From Nocardia fusca NBRC 14340 (GTDB lineage: Bacteria; Actinomycetota; Actinomycetes; Mycobacteriales; Mycobacteriaceae): 64,000 nt of DNA. A model generated the notes under the pieces. That model worked only from the letters and a program-made list of their open reading frames with translations. It had not been told where the DNA came from and ran no database searches. Both the position numbers and the translations under genes were made by a program. The stretch spans positions 1 through 64,000 of the forward strand of contig NZ_BDCU01000041.1 in assembly GCF_001618425.1 (NCBI RefSeq). The letters are read 5' to 3'. Shown here in pieces: positions 1-8,032 of this stretch. The stretch's first letter is position 1, and every line of letters begins with the position of its first letter.

Positions 1-54
1 AACGGCCGCGAATTCAGCTTCGACACCCCGGTACAGGTGGCCTCTGCGGCTTGA
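1..54 (+). CDS. C-terminal tail of an unidentified protein
   Basis: The window opens inside a reading frame that gives 17 residues ending FDTPVQVASAA and stops at TGA 52-54. The fragment has no diagnostic motif, so the family cannot be named. It runs in the same direction as the TetR gene downstream, with about 165 bp between them, so it could be a separate transcription unit. That it is coding at all rests only on an open frame reaching the window edge and ordinary codon choice. Confidence 0.4.
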   Translation, partial: NGREFSFDTPVQVASAA

Positions 55-139
55 CACGGTCATTGAGAGTCCTTGCGTGATCAGCTGCGGGCCATGTCGA
101 GCAGAGGTGTGGCGCAAGCGAAGTACAGGTGCCAACGCA

Positions 140-181
140 CTAACACACTGTGCTAGTCCGCACGCTAACACACTGTACTAG
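140..181. promoter_or_regulatory. Two tandem 17-bp palindromes, probable TetR operators
   Basis: Two near-identical copies of CTAACACACTGTGCTAG lie at 140-156 and 165-181, centres 25 bp apart. The first copy is an inverted repeat with only one mismatched pair (CTA.CACA-C-TGTG.TAG); the second has two. They lie 38 bp before the GTG of the TetR gene, the classic position for autorepression. Two dimers on one face of the helix would be expected from a spacing near two and a half turns only if the protein binds flexibly, so cooperativity is open. Confidence 0.75.
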
Positions 182-219
182 TAAGCTGAGAACGTAGACG
201 GCACGTACCTGACGAAGGG

Positions 220-813
220 GTGACAGTGGGATCGCGAGAGAAGATCCTCCGAGCCGCGGCCGAGATGATCGCCGAGGACACGATGGCGACACTGAGCGTC
301 CGGGCGGTCGCGGCGCGCGCCGGTGTGAGCACGGGTTCGCTGCGGTTCCATTTCCCCACTCAGCGCGCGCTCCAGGACGCCGTGCTGGCGCGGATCTACG
401 AGCACGTGTTCCCTGACGACGCGATCCGGGATCGGACACTGCCCGCCCGGGACCGGCTGGTGAACTGCCTGCGGCAGGTACTCGCGTCCGCCGGTGTCGG
501 TGAGGAGGCACGTCGAGCCTGGGGCGCGGCGTATGAGGCGTTCATTGCACCCGAGCCCACAGAAGAAGTCCGCAGCGCCTACCTCGCCTACGAACGGGCG
601 TCGGCAGGCCGTGTCGAGTACTGGCTGGGCATGCTCGCCGACGAAGGCGTGCTTTCTCACGAGGATCGCACCCGCCAGGTGAGATTTTTACTCGCCGTCC
701 TCAACGGGCTCTCCATCGAGCGTGCGCTCCCCGCCGGCGAATCCATCCTCAGAACCGAAACCGAGACCCTCTACACCGCCGTCGACTGCGTTCTCAGAAC
801 GAGCACCACATGA
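220..813 (+). CDS. TetR/AcrR family transcriptional regulator
   Basis: The 197-residue product has an N-terminal TetR helix-turn-helix (residues about 5-50: REKILRAAAEMIAED, then SVRAVAARAGVSTGSLRFHF) and an alpha-helical ligand/dimer domain. The length is typical of the family. GTG at 220 follows GAAGGGG closely; GTG at 226 would give a better spacing and cannot be excluded. Two palindromes just upstream are its likely operators, so autorepression is inferred. No target enzyme gene sits immediately next to it on the right; the gene ending at 54 is the nearest candidate partner. The ligand is unknown. Confidence 0.9.
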   Translation: MTVGSREKILRAAAEMIAEDTMATLSVRAVAARAGVSTGSLRFHFPTQRALQDAVLARIYEHVFPDDAIRDRTLPARDRLVNCLRQVLASAGVGEEARRAWGAAYEAFIAPEPTEEVRSAYLAYERASAGRVEYWLGMLADEGVLSHEDRTRQVRFLLAVLNGLSIERALPAGESILRTETETLYTAVDCVLRTSTT

Positions 814-1306
814 CCCCGACGTAGTTCGCCCATGCTCCGCGCCCGACCGGAACGCCCGCAGTCAGCACCTGGCACCGCCGAGGAAAGGACCGCCTGACGA
901 CGAACGCACCAGCTGTCTCCCGGTGGCACCGCGTCCGCCCTCGGAAGCCCGATGCGTTCGCCGGCGTCAACAGACCTTCTACCGCGATTCGAAAAGAATC
1001 CGGTACTCACTGCCAACAGCAACCGTAGGGGATGCCGGTCCTGCGTCTTCGGTGCGGACGCACCGTAATGCTGGGGCCTGCGCGATCGTGAGCGCTGCGG
1101 CGCCGGCCGACAAATGCACCCAACTGCCGAATACCGAGCGTCGGCGCGCGCCCCCAAGGCACAGGGCCGCCTGTTGCTCTCGAGCGAAAATGGTTGCGGT
1201 TGAACCGAATCCAGGTTTCGGAACGGTCGCGAAGTCTCTGAGTGTGCCTACGAGTAGGCCATGCGGATGTAAGGGTGGTGCGCACAGACTTCGACGATGC
1301 CTCGAT
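814..1306. other. Intergenic stretch without a convincing gene
   Basis: About 490 bp between the TetR gene and the next leftward gene. Open frames exist on both strands but their translations are Arg/Pro/Ser-rich with no domain-like segment and no good ribosome binding site. I see no strong inverted repeat, so it may hold decayed sequence. Confidence 0.5.
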
Positions 1307-1717
1307 TCACGAACTCGCGCGTCGCATGTTCGTGAAATACACCGCCGGTTCCCGCGTGATCAGCCCGTACCCGCCGTCCGGAGTTGCCGCGAACGGAGCG
1401 GGCAGATACAGCACCGGCAGCACTTCACCGATCAACGGCCGCTTCTCCCGCGTGATCCGATAACCGATCTCGACCGCCTCGGGCACATCATCATCCACAG
1501 CCGCACCGCCGTCGCGCCAGACGCACCGATGCGGTTCGAGCCGCACCGTCCGAATCGCCGTCCGCGCCCATCGGAACAGCACACATTCACTCGCTCCCGG
1601 CCGCGCGTACTCCACCAACCCCACGCCATCACCCCAGAAGACGAACTGCTCATCCTCCATCGAGCTGTGGTATCCAGCCTCCACACTCCACTGACCGATG
1701 ATCTCGTCACCACGCAT
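1307..1717 (-). CDS. Hypothetical protein, 136 aa
   Basis: The product is acidic and soluble-looking, rich in aromatic residues (GQWSVEAGYHSSMED, FVFWGDGVGLVEY) and without signal peptide or membrane segment. I chose the ATG at 1717 because the open frame extends further upstream but that part is Arg/Pro-rich and unlike a protein N-terminus. The alternation of hydrophobic and charged residues suggests a small beta-rich fold. I cannot assign a family. It stands alone, facing left, with roughly 490 bp empty on either side, so neighbours give no clue to its role. Confidence 0.6.
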   Translation of the reverse strand: MRGDEIIGQWSVEAGYHSSMEDEQFVFWGDGVGLVEYARPGASECVLFRWARTAIRTVRLEPHRCVWRDGGAAVDDDVPEAVEIGYRITREKRPLIGEVLPVLYLPAPFAATPDGGYGLITREPAVYFTNMRRASS

Positions 1718-2216
1718 CGAGCGATTGAACCACCGCGCCCGGCGAGCACGTCCGCAAATGCCGCCTATCGAGCGATCACCCGGCGGAGGTTGGTCGGCCA
1801 GCGGTAGGGCGCGGTTCGCGGCGAGATGTCGGGGCCACGGACGATGCATGAGGAAACGCCACTGAATTGAGACTGGCAGCGCCCACCACAGCGTGAGACG
1901 AACCGGAGACAGCCAGGTCGGTCAGCTGGCGGTCCGCCACGACTTTCGAAATCCTGCACCGATCTCCCGTGGAGAAGCGCCCGCACAGCCCCTGCTCGAA
2001 CTTCGACTCGCCCGACAACAGACCTCCGCTCGCTGTATGGCAGGCACGCTGACATCGGTCGATCACGGACAAGCTACGTCGCCCTACTTCGCCCAGCGCA
2101 AGAAGGCTCACGGCCGGGGCCCGGGGATTCCCGGTGGCCACCGGCGGCCCGGACCAGGCGTGGGCGCCGCCTTCGGGCCGACAAGCGCTGATGCGGGGCT
2201 GGTTAGAGTGGCCGGA
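1718..2216. other. Intergenic stretch without a convincing gene
   Basis: About 500 bp between a leftward hypothetical gene and the rightward aminoglycoside kinase. No open frame on either strand reads like a folded protein. Promoters for both flanking genes should lie here, but I cannot point to clear -35/-10 pairs. Confidence 0.5.
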
Positions 2217-3035
2217 ATGAGTGATCGCCACGACCCGCGAGCAATACTGGCGAGTGCGGGATACCGCATCGAAGACTGGTCACCTGTCACTACGGGCGAG
2301 TCGGGCGCCACAGTCTTTCGCGACGAGGACGCCACCCGATACGCCAAATGCGTTCCGGCCGCGGAGGCCGCCGTACTGAAGGCAGAGCACGACCGGGTGA
2401 AGTGGCTGGCCGACCAGGACGTGCCGGGCCCACAGGTGCTCGATTGGCACTCCGGCGAGGCGGGGGCACTGCTGATGACCAGCGCCGTCCCCGGCGTTCC
2501 CGCGGAGCAACTCTCGGCTGCCGACCTCCGCGCGGCCTGGAAACACATCGCCGAGGCGGTGCGCGGGCTACACGAACTACCGGCGCAACGCTGCCCGTTC
2601 GACCGCGACCTGGACACGATGGTCGCCATGGCGCGTGACGTCGTCGGCCGCAATGCCGTGAACCCGGAGTTCCTTCCCGTCGAGCAGCAGCACACGCCGC
2701 CCGATGAACTGCTGGCCCGCCTCGAACCCGAGGTCGCGCGGATGCGGGCCCAGGAGGCCGCGGACACGGTCGTCTGTCACGGGGACCTGTGCCTGCCCAA
2801 CATCGTCGTGGACCCGGAAACACTGAAGGTGGCCGGCTTCATCGACCTGGGCCGTCTCGGGTCCGCCGATCGTTATGCCGATCTGGCGCTCCTGCTCGCC
2901 AACGCGCGGGAAACCTGGGAGGACGAGGAGCAGGCGCTGGCTGCGGACGCACTGTTCGCGGACTGGTACGGCCTGGTCCTCGACCGTGACCGCTTGCACT
3001 TCTACCTGCACCTCGACCCCCTCACCTGGGGATGA
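2217..3035 (+). CDS. aph(3''): Aminoglycoside 3''-O-phosphotransferase (streptomycin kinase, StrA/APH(3'')-Ib-like)
   Basis: The enzyme would transfer phosphate from ATP to the 3''-hydroxyl of streptomycin in the cytoplasm. The 272-residue product shows the ATP-anchoring lysine region RYAKC (about 41-45), the catalytic loop CHGDLCLPN (about 187-195) and the metal-binding DLGRLGSADRYADL block (about 210-223). Segments NAVNPEFLP and the C-terminus LDPLTWG resemble what I remember of StrA/APH(3'')-Ib, which makes this a specific call rather than generic APH. ATG 2217 begins the conserved N-terminus; the open frame runs further upstream but looks non-coding. It converges on an APH(3')-like gene, leaving only 55 bp between. 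Substrate range is inferred from family resemblance. Confidence 0.88.
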   Translation: MSDRHDPRAILASAGYRIEDWSPVTTGESGATVFRDEDATRYAKCVPAAEAAVLKAEHDRVKWLADQDVPGPQVLDWHSGEAGALLMTSAVPGVPAEQLSAADLRAAWKHIAEAVRGLHELPAQRCPFDRDLDTMVAMARDVVGRNAVNPEFLPVEQQHTPPDELLARLEPEVARMRAQEAADTVVCHGDLCLPNIVVDPETLKVAGFIDLGRLGSADRYADLALLLANARETWEDEEQALAADALFADWYGLVLDRDRLHFYLHLDPLTWG

Positions 3036-3090
3036 GGAAGCCGGACCGGCCCGCGAGAGTAGCGGCGTCACTGCCTCGACACACGAGTGT

Positions 3091-3897
3091 TCAGGTCATA
3101 TCCCACAGCAGGCGGTAGTAGTCGATGCGCTCGGGGTCCGGCGCGACCCCGTACGCGTCGTACAGGATTCCGTCGAATCCCGGGCCGTAATTCCACTCCG
3201 TACTCCATGCCGCGACCGCGAGATCGGCCCACCGGTCACCCACTCCCAGCGAGCCGAGATCCACATGCGCGGCGAATCCGCCGTCGTCGTGCACCAGCGT
3301 GTTGGGGACGCACGCATCACCGTGACAGACGACGAGCCGGTCGACCCCGGGCGGGTCGCCGATCCGTGCCCGCGCTTGCACTGCGTTCAGATGCCGATAC
3401 TCGGGTGACCGGTCGGCTGGTCCCTGCCCTTCGGCGATCCGCTCATCGGCGCGCACGAGTCGCGTTTCGACACTCCACTCGAACGGGCATCGGTCGACAG
3501 GCAGGCGGTCGTGCAGCCGGCGCAACCCGGCCCCGATCGCGGCCGCCGCTGTGACCGGTTCCGCGACCCACCGGGGCTCCACCGCGGAGCGTCCGGCAAC
3601 CGCGGCCGTAACCAGCCACGCGCCCGCGTCGTCGGCCCCGAACTCGAGGACCCGAGGAACGGTCACCCACCGCCGCGCCCAGGTCAGCCGTTCCGCCTCG
3701 CCGCGCAGATCGATCTCCGGTGTGCCCGCGGCAACCCACTTGGCATACCGGGCCACCTCGCCCTCGAGACGAAACGTCAAGCCCCCGAGCTCATTACGCC
3801 ATACCGGGGTTATCGTGTCGGCACCGGCAAGCGCCTCGACCACCTCGGGGACATCCACGGGACCGATCGGAATCCCAGCGCTAGCAGGACGGCTCAT
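3091..3897 (-). CDS. Aminoglycoside 3'-phosphotransferase-like kinase
   Basis: The 268-residue product has the same fold as its convergent neighbour, with ATP lysine in RYAKW (about 50-54), catalytic loop CHGDACVPN (191-199) and DLGSLGVGDRWADL near 210-223. The CPFEW segment and the end YGVAPDPERIDYYRLL resemble APH(3') kanamycin/neomycin kinases rather than StrA. ATG 3897 is preceded by AGGGA at a suitable distance; an upstream in-frame ATG gives a non-family extension. The usual APH(3') motif IDCGRLG is here VDLGSLG, so activity on aminoglycosides is likely but not certain. The pair of different APH classes tail to tail suggests an intrinsic resistance locus. Confidence 0.8.
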   Translation of the reverse strand: MSRPASAGIPIGPVDVPEVVEALAGADTITPVWRNELGGLTFRLEGEVARYAKWVAAGTPEIDLRGEAERLTWARRWVTVPRVLEFGADDAGAWLVTAAVAGRSAVEPRWVAEPVTAAAAIGAGLRRLHDRLPVDRCPFEWSVETRLVRADERIAEGQGPADRSPEYRHLNAVQARARIGDPPGVDRLVVCHGDACVPNTLVHDDGGFAAHVDLGSLGVGDRWADLAVAAWSTEWNYGPGFDGILYDAYGVAPDPERIDYYRLLWDMT

Positions 3898-4002
3898 CGG
3901 GTGATCGTCCCTGGTTTTCCACGCAGGCGACAAATGAGTCGAAGGGCATCGGTCCACCGGTGGTGAGTTCGTCCCGGTCCAGGGGTAGTGGCTCGCCGGT
4001 GC

Positions 4003-5280
4003 TCAGGAAGGTGGCTTGTGCGGGGATCGCAGCCGCGGCCGATCGGTCGGGATCGGTTCGGGTGGGCGTCGTGGCACGGGCAGTGCCATCGCGAGTTCCC
4101 CCCGGCGGGCCGCCCGCCACCACCGCTGTCCGGAGTCCATGGCACGCCGGGCCTTGCGCACAACGGGTACCTGTGTGAGCAGGTGTAGCTGATATCGCCA
4201 CGGCATTTGTGGCCCGTGCCGAGCCGCCATCGCATAGGCGAACTGGACCGCGCTACGGTCGAGATACCGGTCGGCGTGTTCGAACCAGGTCATGCTGGTA
4301 CGGGCGGCGGCCTGGATCGGGCGCAGCGCGGCGCGCCGCTGCGCATCGTAGTTCTTCAGCGCGTCGGCGATCTCGGCATGCTCGTACAGGTTCTGTGCGA
4401 GCGCGACGGCGTCGACGATTGCCAAACGGGTACCCGAACCGATGGTGAAGTGGGTCGTGTGCGCCGCGTCGCCGAGCAACACGACGTTGTCGTGATACCA
4501 GGTCTTGTTGGTTATCTCGGGAAATCGGCTCCATTTTGCGAACTCGCCTCGGGTCTTGCTGATCAACGAGTGACCGTCGAGAACGCGCGTGAAGATGTTC
4601 TCCAGGACACGCAGGTTCTCCAGGTTGTCCAGGGAGTCGAATCCGAGTCCATGCCAGGTCCGCGGTTGGCATTCGACGATGCAGGTGCTGATCTTCTCGG
4701 CAACCGACGGGTAGGCATGGAACCAGATCCAACCGGCCGCGGTGTGTTCGAAGGCGAAGGTGAATCGGGTGAAGACCTCGTCCGTACCGAGCCAGATATA
4801 TCGATTCTCGCCGAGTGTGACGGACGTGCCGAAAGAATGATCACCCAGCTGCCGTACCCGGCTGTTCGCGCCGTCGGAGGCGACGATGAGATCGATGTCG
4901 TCGAATTCGGAAAGATCGTGAACCTCTCGCCCGTGCCGGATATCGACGCCCAAATCGCTCGCCCGTCGGGAAAGTACATCGAGCAATGCCGCGCGCCCCA
5001 TGCTGAACCCGTAACCCCCGAAATGCGCAATCCGTTCGTCGCGCACATGAATTTCCTGTTCACGCCATAAGACCGACCCCGCACGCACCGCCTGGGCGCT
5101 GTCGGGGTCATTCCAATACAAAATATCGAGCAGGTCGTCCCAGTACACGACGCCCCAACCGTAGGTGGCCCCGGGGGGGTCGCGGTCGATCACCGTGATG
5201 GCATGGGCCGGGTCGCGCCGCTTCATCGAAATAGCGAAGTACAACCCGGCCGGCCCGCCACCGACGCACACAATTTTCAT
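4003..5280 (-). CDS. FAD-dependent aromatic monooxygenase, salicylyl/anthraniloyl-CoA hydroxylase type
   Basis: This 425-residue protein carries the FAD-binding signature GGGPAGLYF (7-15), a DG motif ASDGANSRVR (134-143) and the second FAD motif GDAAHTTHFTIGSGT (270-284), the set of group A flavoprotein hydroxylases. The opening MKIVCVGGGPAGLYFA followed by TYGWGVVYWD is characteristic of the salicylyl-CoA 5-hydroxylase / N-terminal anthraniloyl-CoA monooxygenase branch. It would hydroxylate an aromatic acid or its CoA thioester using NAD(P)H and O2. It stands alone without the CoA ligase or ring-cleavage genes usual for degradation clusters, so the real substrate is open. A basic, Pro-rich tail follows the catalytic domain. 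Confidence 0.82.
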   Translation of the reverse strand: MKIVCVGGGPAGLYFAISMKRRDPAHAITVIDRDPPGATYGWGVVYWDDLLDILYWNDPDSAQAVRAGSVLWREQEIHVRDERIAHFGGYGFSMGRAALLDVLSRRASDLGVDIRHGREVHDLSEFDDIDLIVASDGANSRVRQLGDHSFGTSVTLGENRYIWLGTDEVFTRFTFAFEHTAAGWIWFHAYPSVAEKISTCIVECQPRTWHGLGFDSLDNLENLRVLENIFTRVLDGHSLISKTRGEFAKWSRFPEITNKTWYHDNVVLLGDAAHTTHFTIGSGTRLAIVDAVALAQNLYEHAEIADALKNYDAQRRAALRPIQAAARTSMTWFEHADRYLDRSAVQFAYAMAARHGPQMPWRYQLHLLTQVPVVRKARRAMDSGQRWWRAARRGELAMALPVPRRPPEPIPTDRPRLRSPHKPPS

Positions 5281-5385
5281 CTCGTTACCAGCTCCGGTCC
5301 GGCTGGTCGAACCTCACTTCACATGATCGGCAATCGATGTCACCGAGCCCGGCACGCGATGCGTGTCCGGGCACGGTCACCGGCG

Positions 5386-5736
5386 TCAGAAGCTGCCCCA
5401 GCCACCCCAGCCTGATGGGTTCCACCAATTCCACCAGCCGGGGTTCCATCCCCAGCCGCCGTTACCCCAACCCCAACCCCAACCGTCTCCGCGACCCCAG
5501 CCGCCATTACCCCAACCCCAGCCATCGCCGCGACCCCAACCACCGCCCTTGCCCCAACCATCGCCACGCCCCCAACCGGGGTTGTCGACGAGTTGGCTTG
5601 TAGACGTGGGCGTCGTCGTTGCCTGCGCGGTAGGCGCTTGCGGCGCGGCTGCGACGACCGGAATCGCGGCAACTGCGGCTATACCGGCGGCGGCCGCCAA
5701 CCGGGCGAACTTCGTGTGTGAATTCTTTCTAGTCAT
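5386..5736 (-). CDS. Secreted Gly/Trp-rich low-complexity protein, 116 aa
   Basis: A signal peptide is evident: MTRKNSHTKF, then an Ala-rich hydrophobic stretch (about 11-30) and an AxA-type cleavage region. The mature part begins with a Thr/Pro spacer and then consists almost wholly of Gly and Trp with periodic Arg, Asp, Lys and Asn (units like WGRGDG, WGKGGG, WGWGNGG). GGAG sits 6 nt before the ATG. Such chains are usually surface-exposed, sticky or intrinsically disordered. I do not recognise a named family. The gene is isolated, downstream of nothing obvious, and 440 bp of non-coding DNA precedes it, room for its own promoter. Confidence 0.8.
   Translation of the reverse strand: MTRKNSHTKFARLAAAAGIAAVAAIPVVAAAPQAPTAQATTTPTSTSQLVDNPGWGRGDGWGKGGGWGRGDGWGWGNGGWGRGDGWGWGWGNGGWGWNPGWWNWWNPSGWGGWGSF
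5400..5585. repeat. Degenerate tandem repeat encoding the Gly/Trp-rich tract
   Basis: On the plus strand this tract is built of imperfect units such as CCCCAACC, CCCCAGCC and CCGCGACCCCA, about 9-24 nt long, repeated within the secreted protein gene. It encodes the WGxG units. Such arrays can expand or contract by slippage; units are multiples of three, so the frame would survive. Confidence 0.7.
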
Positions 5737-6180
5737 GATGGGCTCCAGATAGTGTCCCGACCCGCTTGAATTCTACGCGCCGAACTCTGAAATTCACCGC
5801 GTTCACTCATTTACTATTCGCGGAATTCCCCATCGTTGCCCAATTCGGGAATGCCCGCGAACTACGCCGAGGGAGCCGGTGGCGAAGGACGCAACACCTC
5901 TCCTCGCCGACCGCCGGCCCGAAGAACCCGCCCGCCGGGTGTCCCCGAAACGAAAGTTTTTGGCAAATGCGGCTCCCGAAGGTCGCTGACCAGCGAAGAT
6001 TCGGCATCCGGGTGTCCAGGTTCCGAAGCGGGACACCACACCCGGCGAGTTTCGATCACCCCGCCCGGGGGCACTCACCGTCCGAACCGGCGGTCGTCGC
6101 CCGCCGCATCCGCACCGTCTCGACGGTCGCCCGCGCTCCGGGAAAACACGTCCGGGCGCGGCGAGGTCGCGATAGCCTCG
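5737..6180. other. Divergent intergenic region, no gene seen
   Basis: About 440 bp between the leftward secreted-protein gene and the rightward transporter operon. The first 120 bp (about 5755-5830) are visibly richer in A and T than the surroundings (ACTCATTTACTATTCGCGG), which fits a promoter region. The rest is high-GC with an open plus-strand frame continuing into the permease but without protein-like sequence. Confidence 0.5.
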
Positions 6181-6858
6181 GTGCAGGCCGGAACGGGAGG
6201 TCGGATCCTGGATACGTGGTGGAGCTTCGTCGTGGAACGACGGCACCAGCTCGTCGTCGACTCCTATCTGCACGTTTCGGCGGTCGTGCAGTCTCTGCTG
6301 ATCGCGACGGCCGTGGCCGTGGCCGTGGGTGTCGCTGTGTACCGCAGCCCGCTGGGCTCGGCGGCCGCGACCGCCGCGGCCGGGACCATTCTGACCGTGC
6401 CGTCGTTCGCCCTGCTCGGTCTGCTCATCCCCGTCATGGGCCTCGGTGTCGCGCCGACGGTGACCGCGCTGGTGCTCTACGCACTGTTGCCGATCCTGCG
6501 CAACACTCTCGTCGGTCTCTCCGCGGTGGATACCGCGGTGGTGGATGCCGCGCGCGGGGTGGGGATGAACCGGTTGCGGGTGCTCGCCGCGATCGAACTG
6601 CCGCTGGCCTGGCCGTCGATCCTGACCGGGATGCGGGTGAGCACTCAATTGATCATGGGCATTCTGGCGCTGGCCGCCTACGCGAAGGGCCCCGGGCTGG
6701 GAAACCTGATCTTCTCCGGGCTGGCCCGGCTCGGCAGCCCCAACGCGGTACCCCAGGCACTCACGGGCACGGTGCTGATCGTCGCCCTCGCCCTGGTTCT
6801 CGACGGGATCTTCGTCCTCATCGGACGTTTCACCATTTCTAGGGGAATTCGTGACTGA
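6181..6858 (+). CDS. Compatible-solute ABC transporter permease (OpuB/OpuC/ProW type), first subunit
   Basis: The membrane subunit of a glycine betaine/choline/carnitine-type importer. The 225-residue product has about five hydrophobic segments and the binding-protein-dependent permease signature around PILRNTLVGLSAVDTAVVDAARGVGMNRLRVL (cytoplasmic EAA-like loop; VDAARGVGM is its core). The frame extends upstream but family length and the segment ILDTWWSFVVERRHQL put the true start near here; GTG 6181 is the best codon, although no clean Shine-Dalgarno is seen. Its end overlaps the ATPase start by 8 bp. With the next three genes it makes a complete four-subunit importer. Confidence 0.87.
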   Translation: MQAGTGGRILDTWWSFVVERRHQLVVDSYLHVSAVVQSLLIATAVAVAVGVAVYRSPLGSAAATAAAGTILTVPSFALLGLLIPVMGLGVAPTVTALVLYALLPILRNTLVGLSAVDTAVVDAARGVGMNRLRVLAAIELPLAWPSILTGMRVSTQLIMGILALAAYAKGPGLGNLIFSGLARLGSPNAVPQALTGTVLIVALALVLDGIFVLIGRFTISRGIRD

Positions 6859-8032
6859 TTCGGCGAACCGTACCGCCGCCGGGGCGGTGTCCGGGGTCGG
6901 GATCGTGCTCGACGCGGTCACCAAACGGTATCCAGGGCAGCAGGAACCGGCCGTGGACGCGGTCTCGATGACGATACCGGCCGGTGAGATCGTGGTACTG
7001 GTCGGACCGTCGGGGTGCGGGAAGACCACCACCATGCGGATGATCAACCGGCTGATCGAGCCCACCTCCGGCACGGTGACCATCGACGGCCGCGACGCCG
7101 CCGAGATCGATCCCGACCGATTGCGCCGCGGTATCGGGTACTCCATCCAGCAGGCGGGACTGTTCCCGCATATGACCGTCGCGCGGAATATCGCGACGGT
7201 CCCGGGGTTGATCGGCTGGGATCGCAAGCGCATCGCCGCCCGTACCGACGAGATGCTCGAGCTGGTCGGGCTGGATCCCGGGACCTACCGACGCCGGTAT
7301 CCGCGCCAGCTGTCCGGCGGACAGCAGCAGCGGGTGGGAGTCGCGCGGGCGCTGGCCGCCGACCCGCCGATCCTGCTGATGGACGAGCCGTTCGGCGCGG
7401 TGGACCCGATCACCCGCGGACTGCTCCAGGACGAACTGCTCCGGCTACAGGCCGAACTGGGCAAGACGATCGTCTTCGTCACCCACGATTTCAACGAGGC
7501 GGTGAAGCTCGGTGACCGGATCGCGGTCCTGGGCGACCGGTCCCGGATCCTGCAGTACGACCGGCCGGCCGCGATCCTGGCCGACCCGGCGGACGAGACC
7601 GTCGCCGGATTCGCCGGCTCCGACGCCGCGCTCAAACAGCTGACTCTGACCCGGATCCGAGAGGTCACGCTCGGGGAATGCGCCACGGTCACCGAGGACG
7701 CTCCGGTGGCAGTGGCGCGGGCGGCGATCGGGGACGGCGCCCGCGCCCTGGTGCTCGACACCGCGGGGCGGCCGTTGCGCTGGATCACCACCGCGGACCT
7801 CGCCCATGCCGACTCGGTCGGCGGGGCCGGGACCGCGGCCGAGACACTGTCTGCCGAATCGACTCTCCAGGAGGGACTGGCGGCGCTGCTGGGTGACCGG
7901 AACGCGACAGCGGTGGTCACCGGGCCGGACGGGAAGTACGCGGGACTGGTCACCATCGACACTCTGGTCGGCCACCTGGCCGGGTTGCGGACCGAGCCCG
8001 GCACCGGCACGGCGACGGATGTGCCGGCATGA
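6851..8032 (+). CDS. Compatible-solute ABC transporter ATPase with CBS domains (OpuCA/ProV type)
   Basis: This 393-residue subunit energises osmolyte uptake. It shows Walker A GPSGCGKTT (52-60), Q-loop SIQQ (98-101), ABC signature LSGGQQQR (154-161), Walker B LLMDEP (175-180) and H-loop THDFNEA. The region after about residue 250 is long enough for a CBS-domain pair (GECATVTEDAPVAVARAAI, TAVVTGPDGKYAGLVTIDTL), which in OpuA-type systems senses ionic strength. GTG 6851 overlaps the preceding permease by 8 bp, and the stop overlaps the second permease at ATGA, so translation is coupled. The Gln/Gly-rich signature and CBS tail separate it from methionine or phosphonate importers. Confidence 0.92.
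   Translation: MTDSANRTAAGAVSGVGIVLDAVTKRYPGQQEPAVDAVSMTIPAGEIVVLVGPSGCGKTTTMRMINRLIEPTSGTVTIDGRDAAEIDPDRLRRGIGYSIQQAGLFPHMTVARNIATVPGLIGWDRKRIAARTDEMLELVGLDPGTYRRRYPRQLSGGQQQRVGVARALAADPPILLMDEPFGAVDPITRGLLQDELLRLQAELGKTIVFVTHDFNEAVKLGDRIAVLGDRSRILQYDRPAAILADPADETVAGFAGSDAALKQLTLTRIREVTLGECATVTEDAPVAVARAAIGDGARALVLDTAGRPLRWITTADLAHADSVGGAGTAAETLSAESTLQEGLAALLGDRNATAVVTGPDGKYAGLVTIDTLVGHLAGLRTEPGTGTATDVPA

Noticed and set aside
5400..5585. Regular repeats that at first sight resemble a CRISPR array
   Set aside because: Units are short, variable and in frame inside a secreted protein gene; no spacers of constant length and no cas genes.
5836..6180. N-terminal extension of the first osmolyte permease
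   Set aside because: It is Pro/Arg/Ser-rich, not membrane-like, and exceeds the family's N-terminus by over 110 residues.
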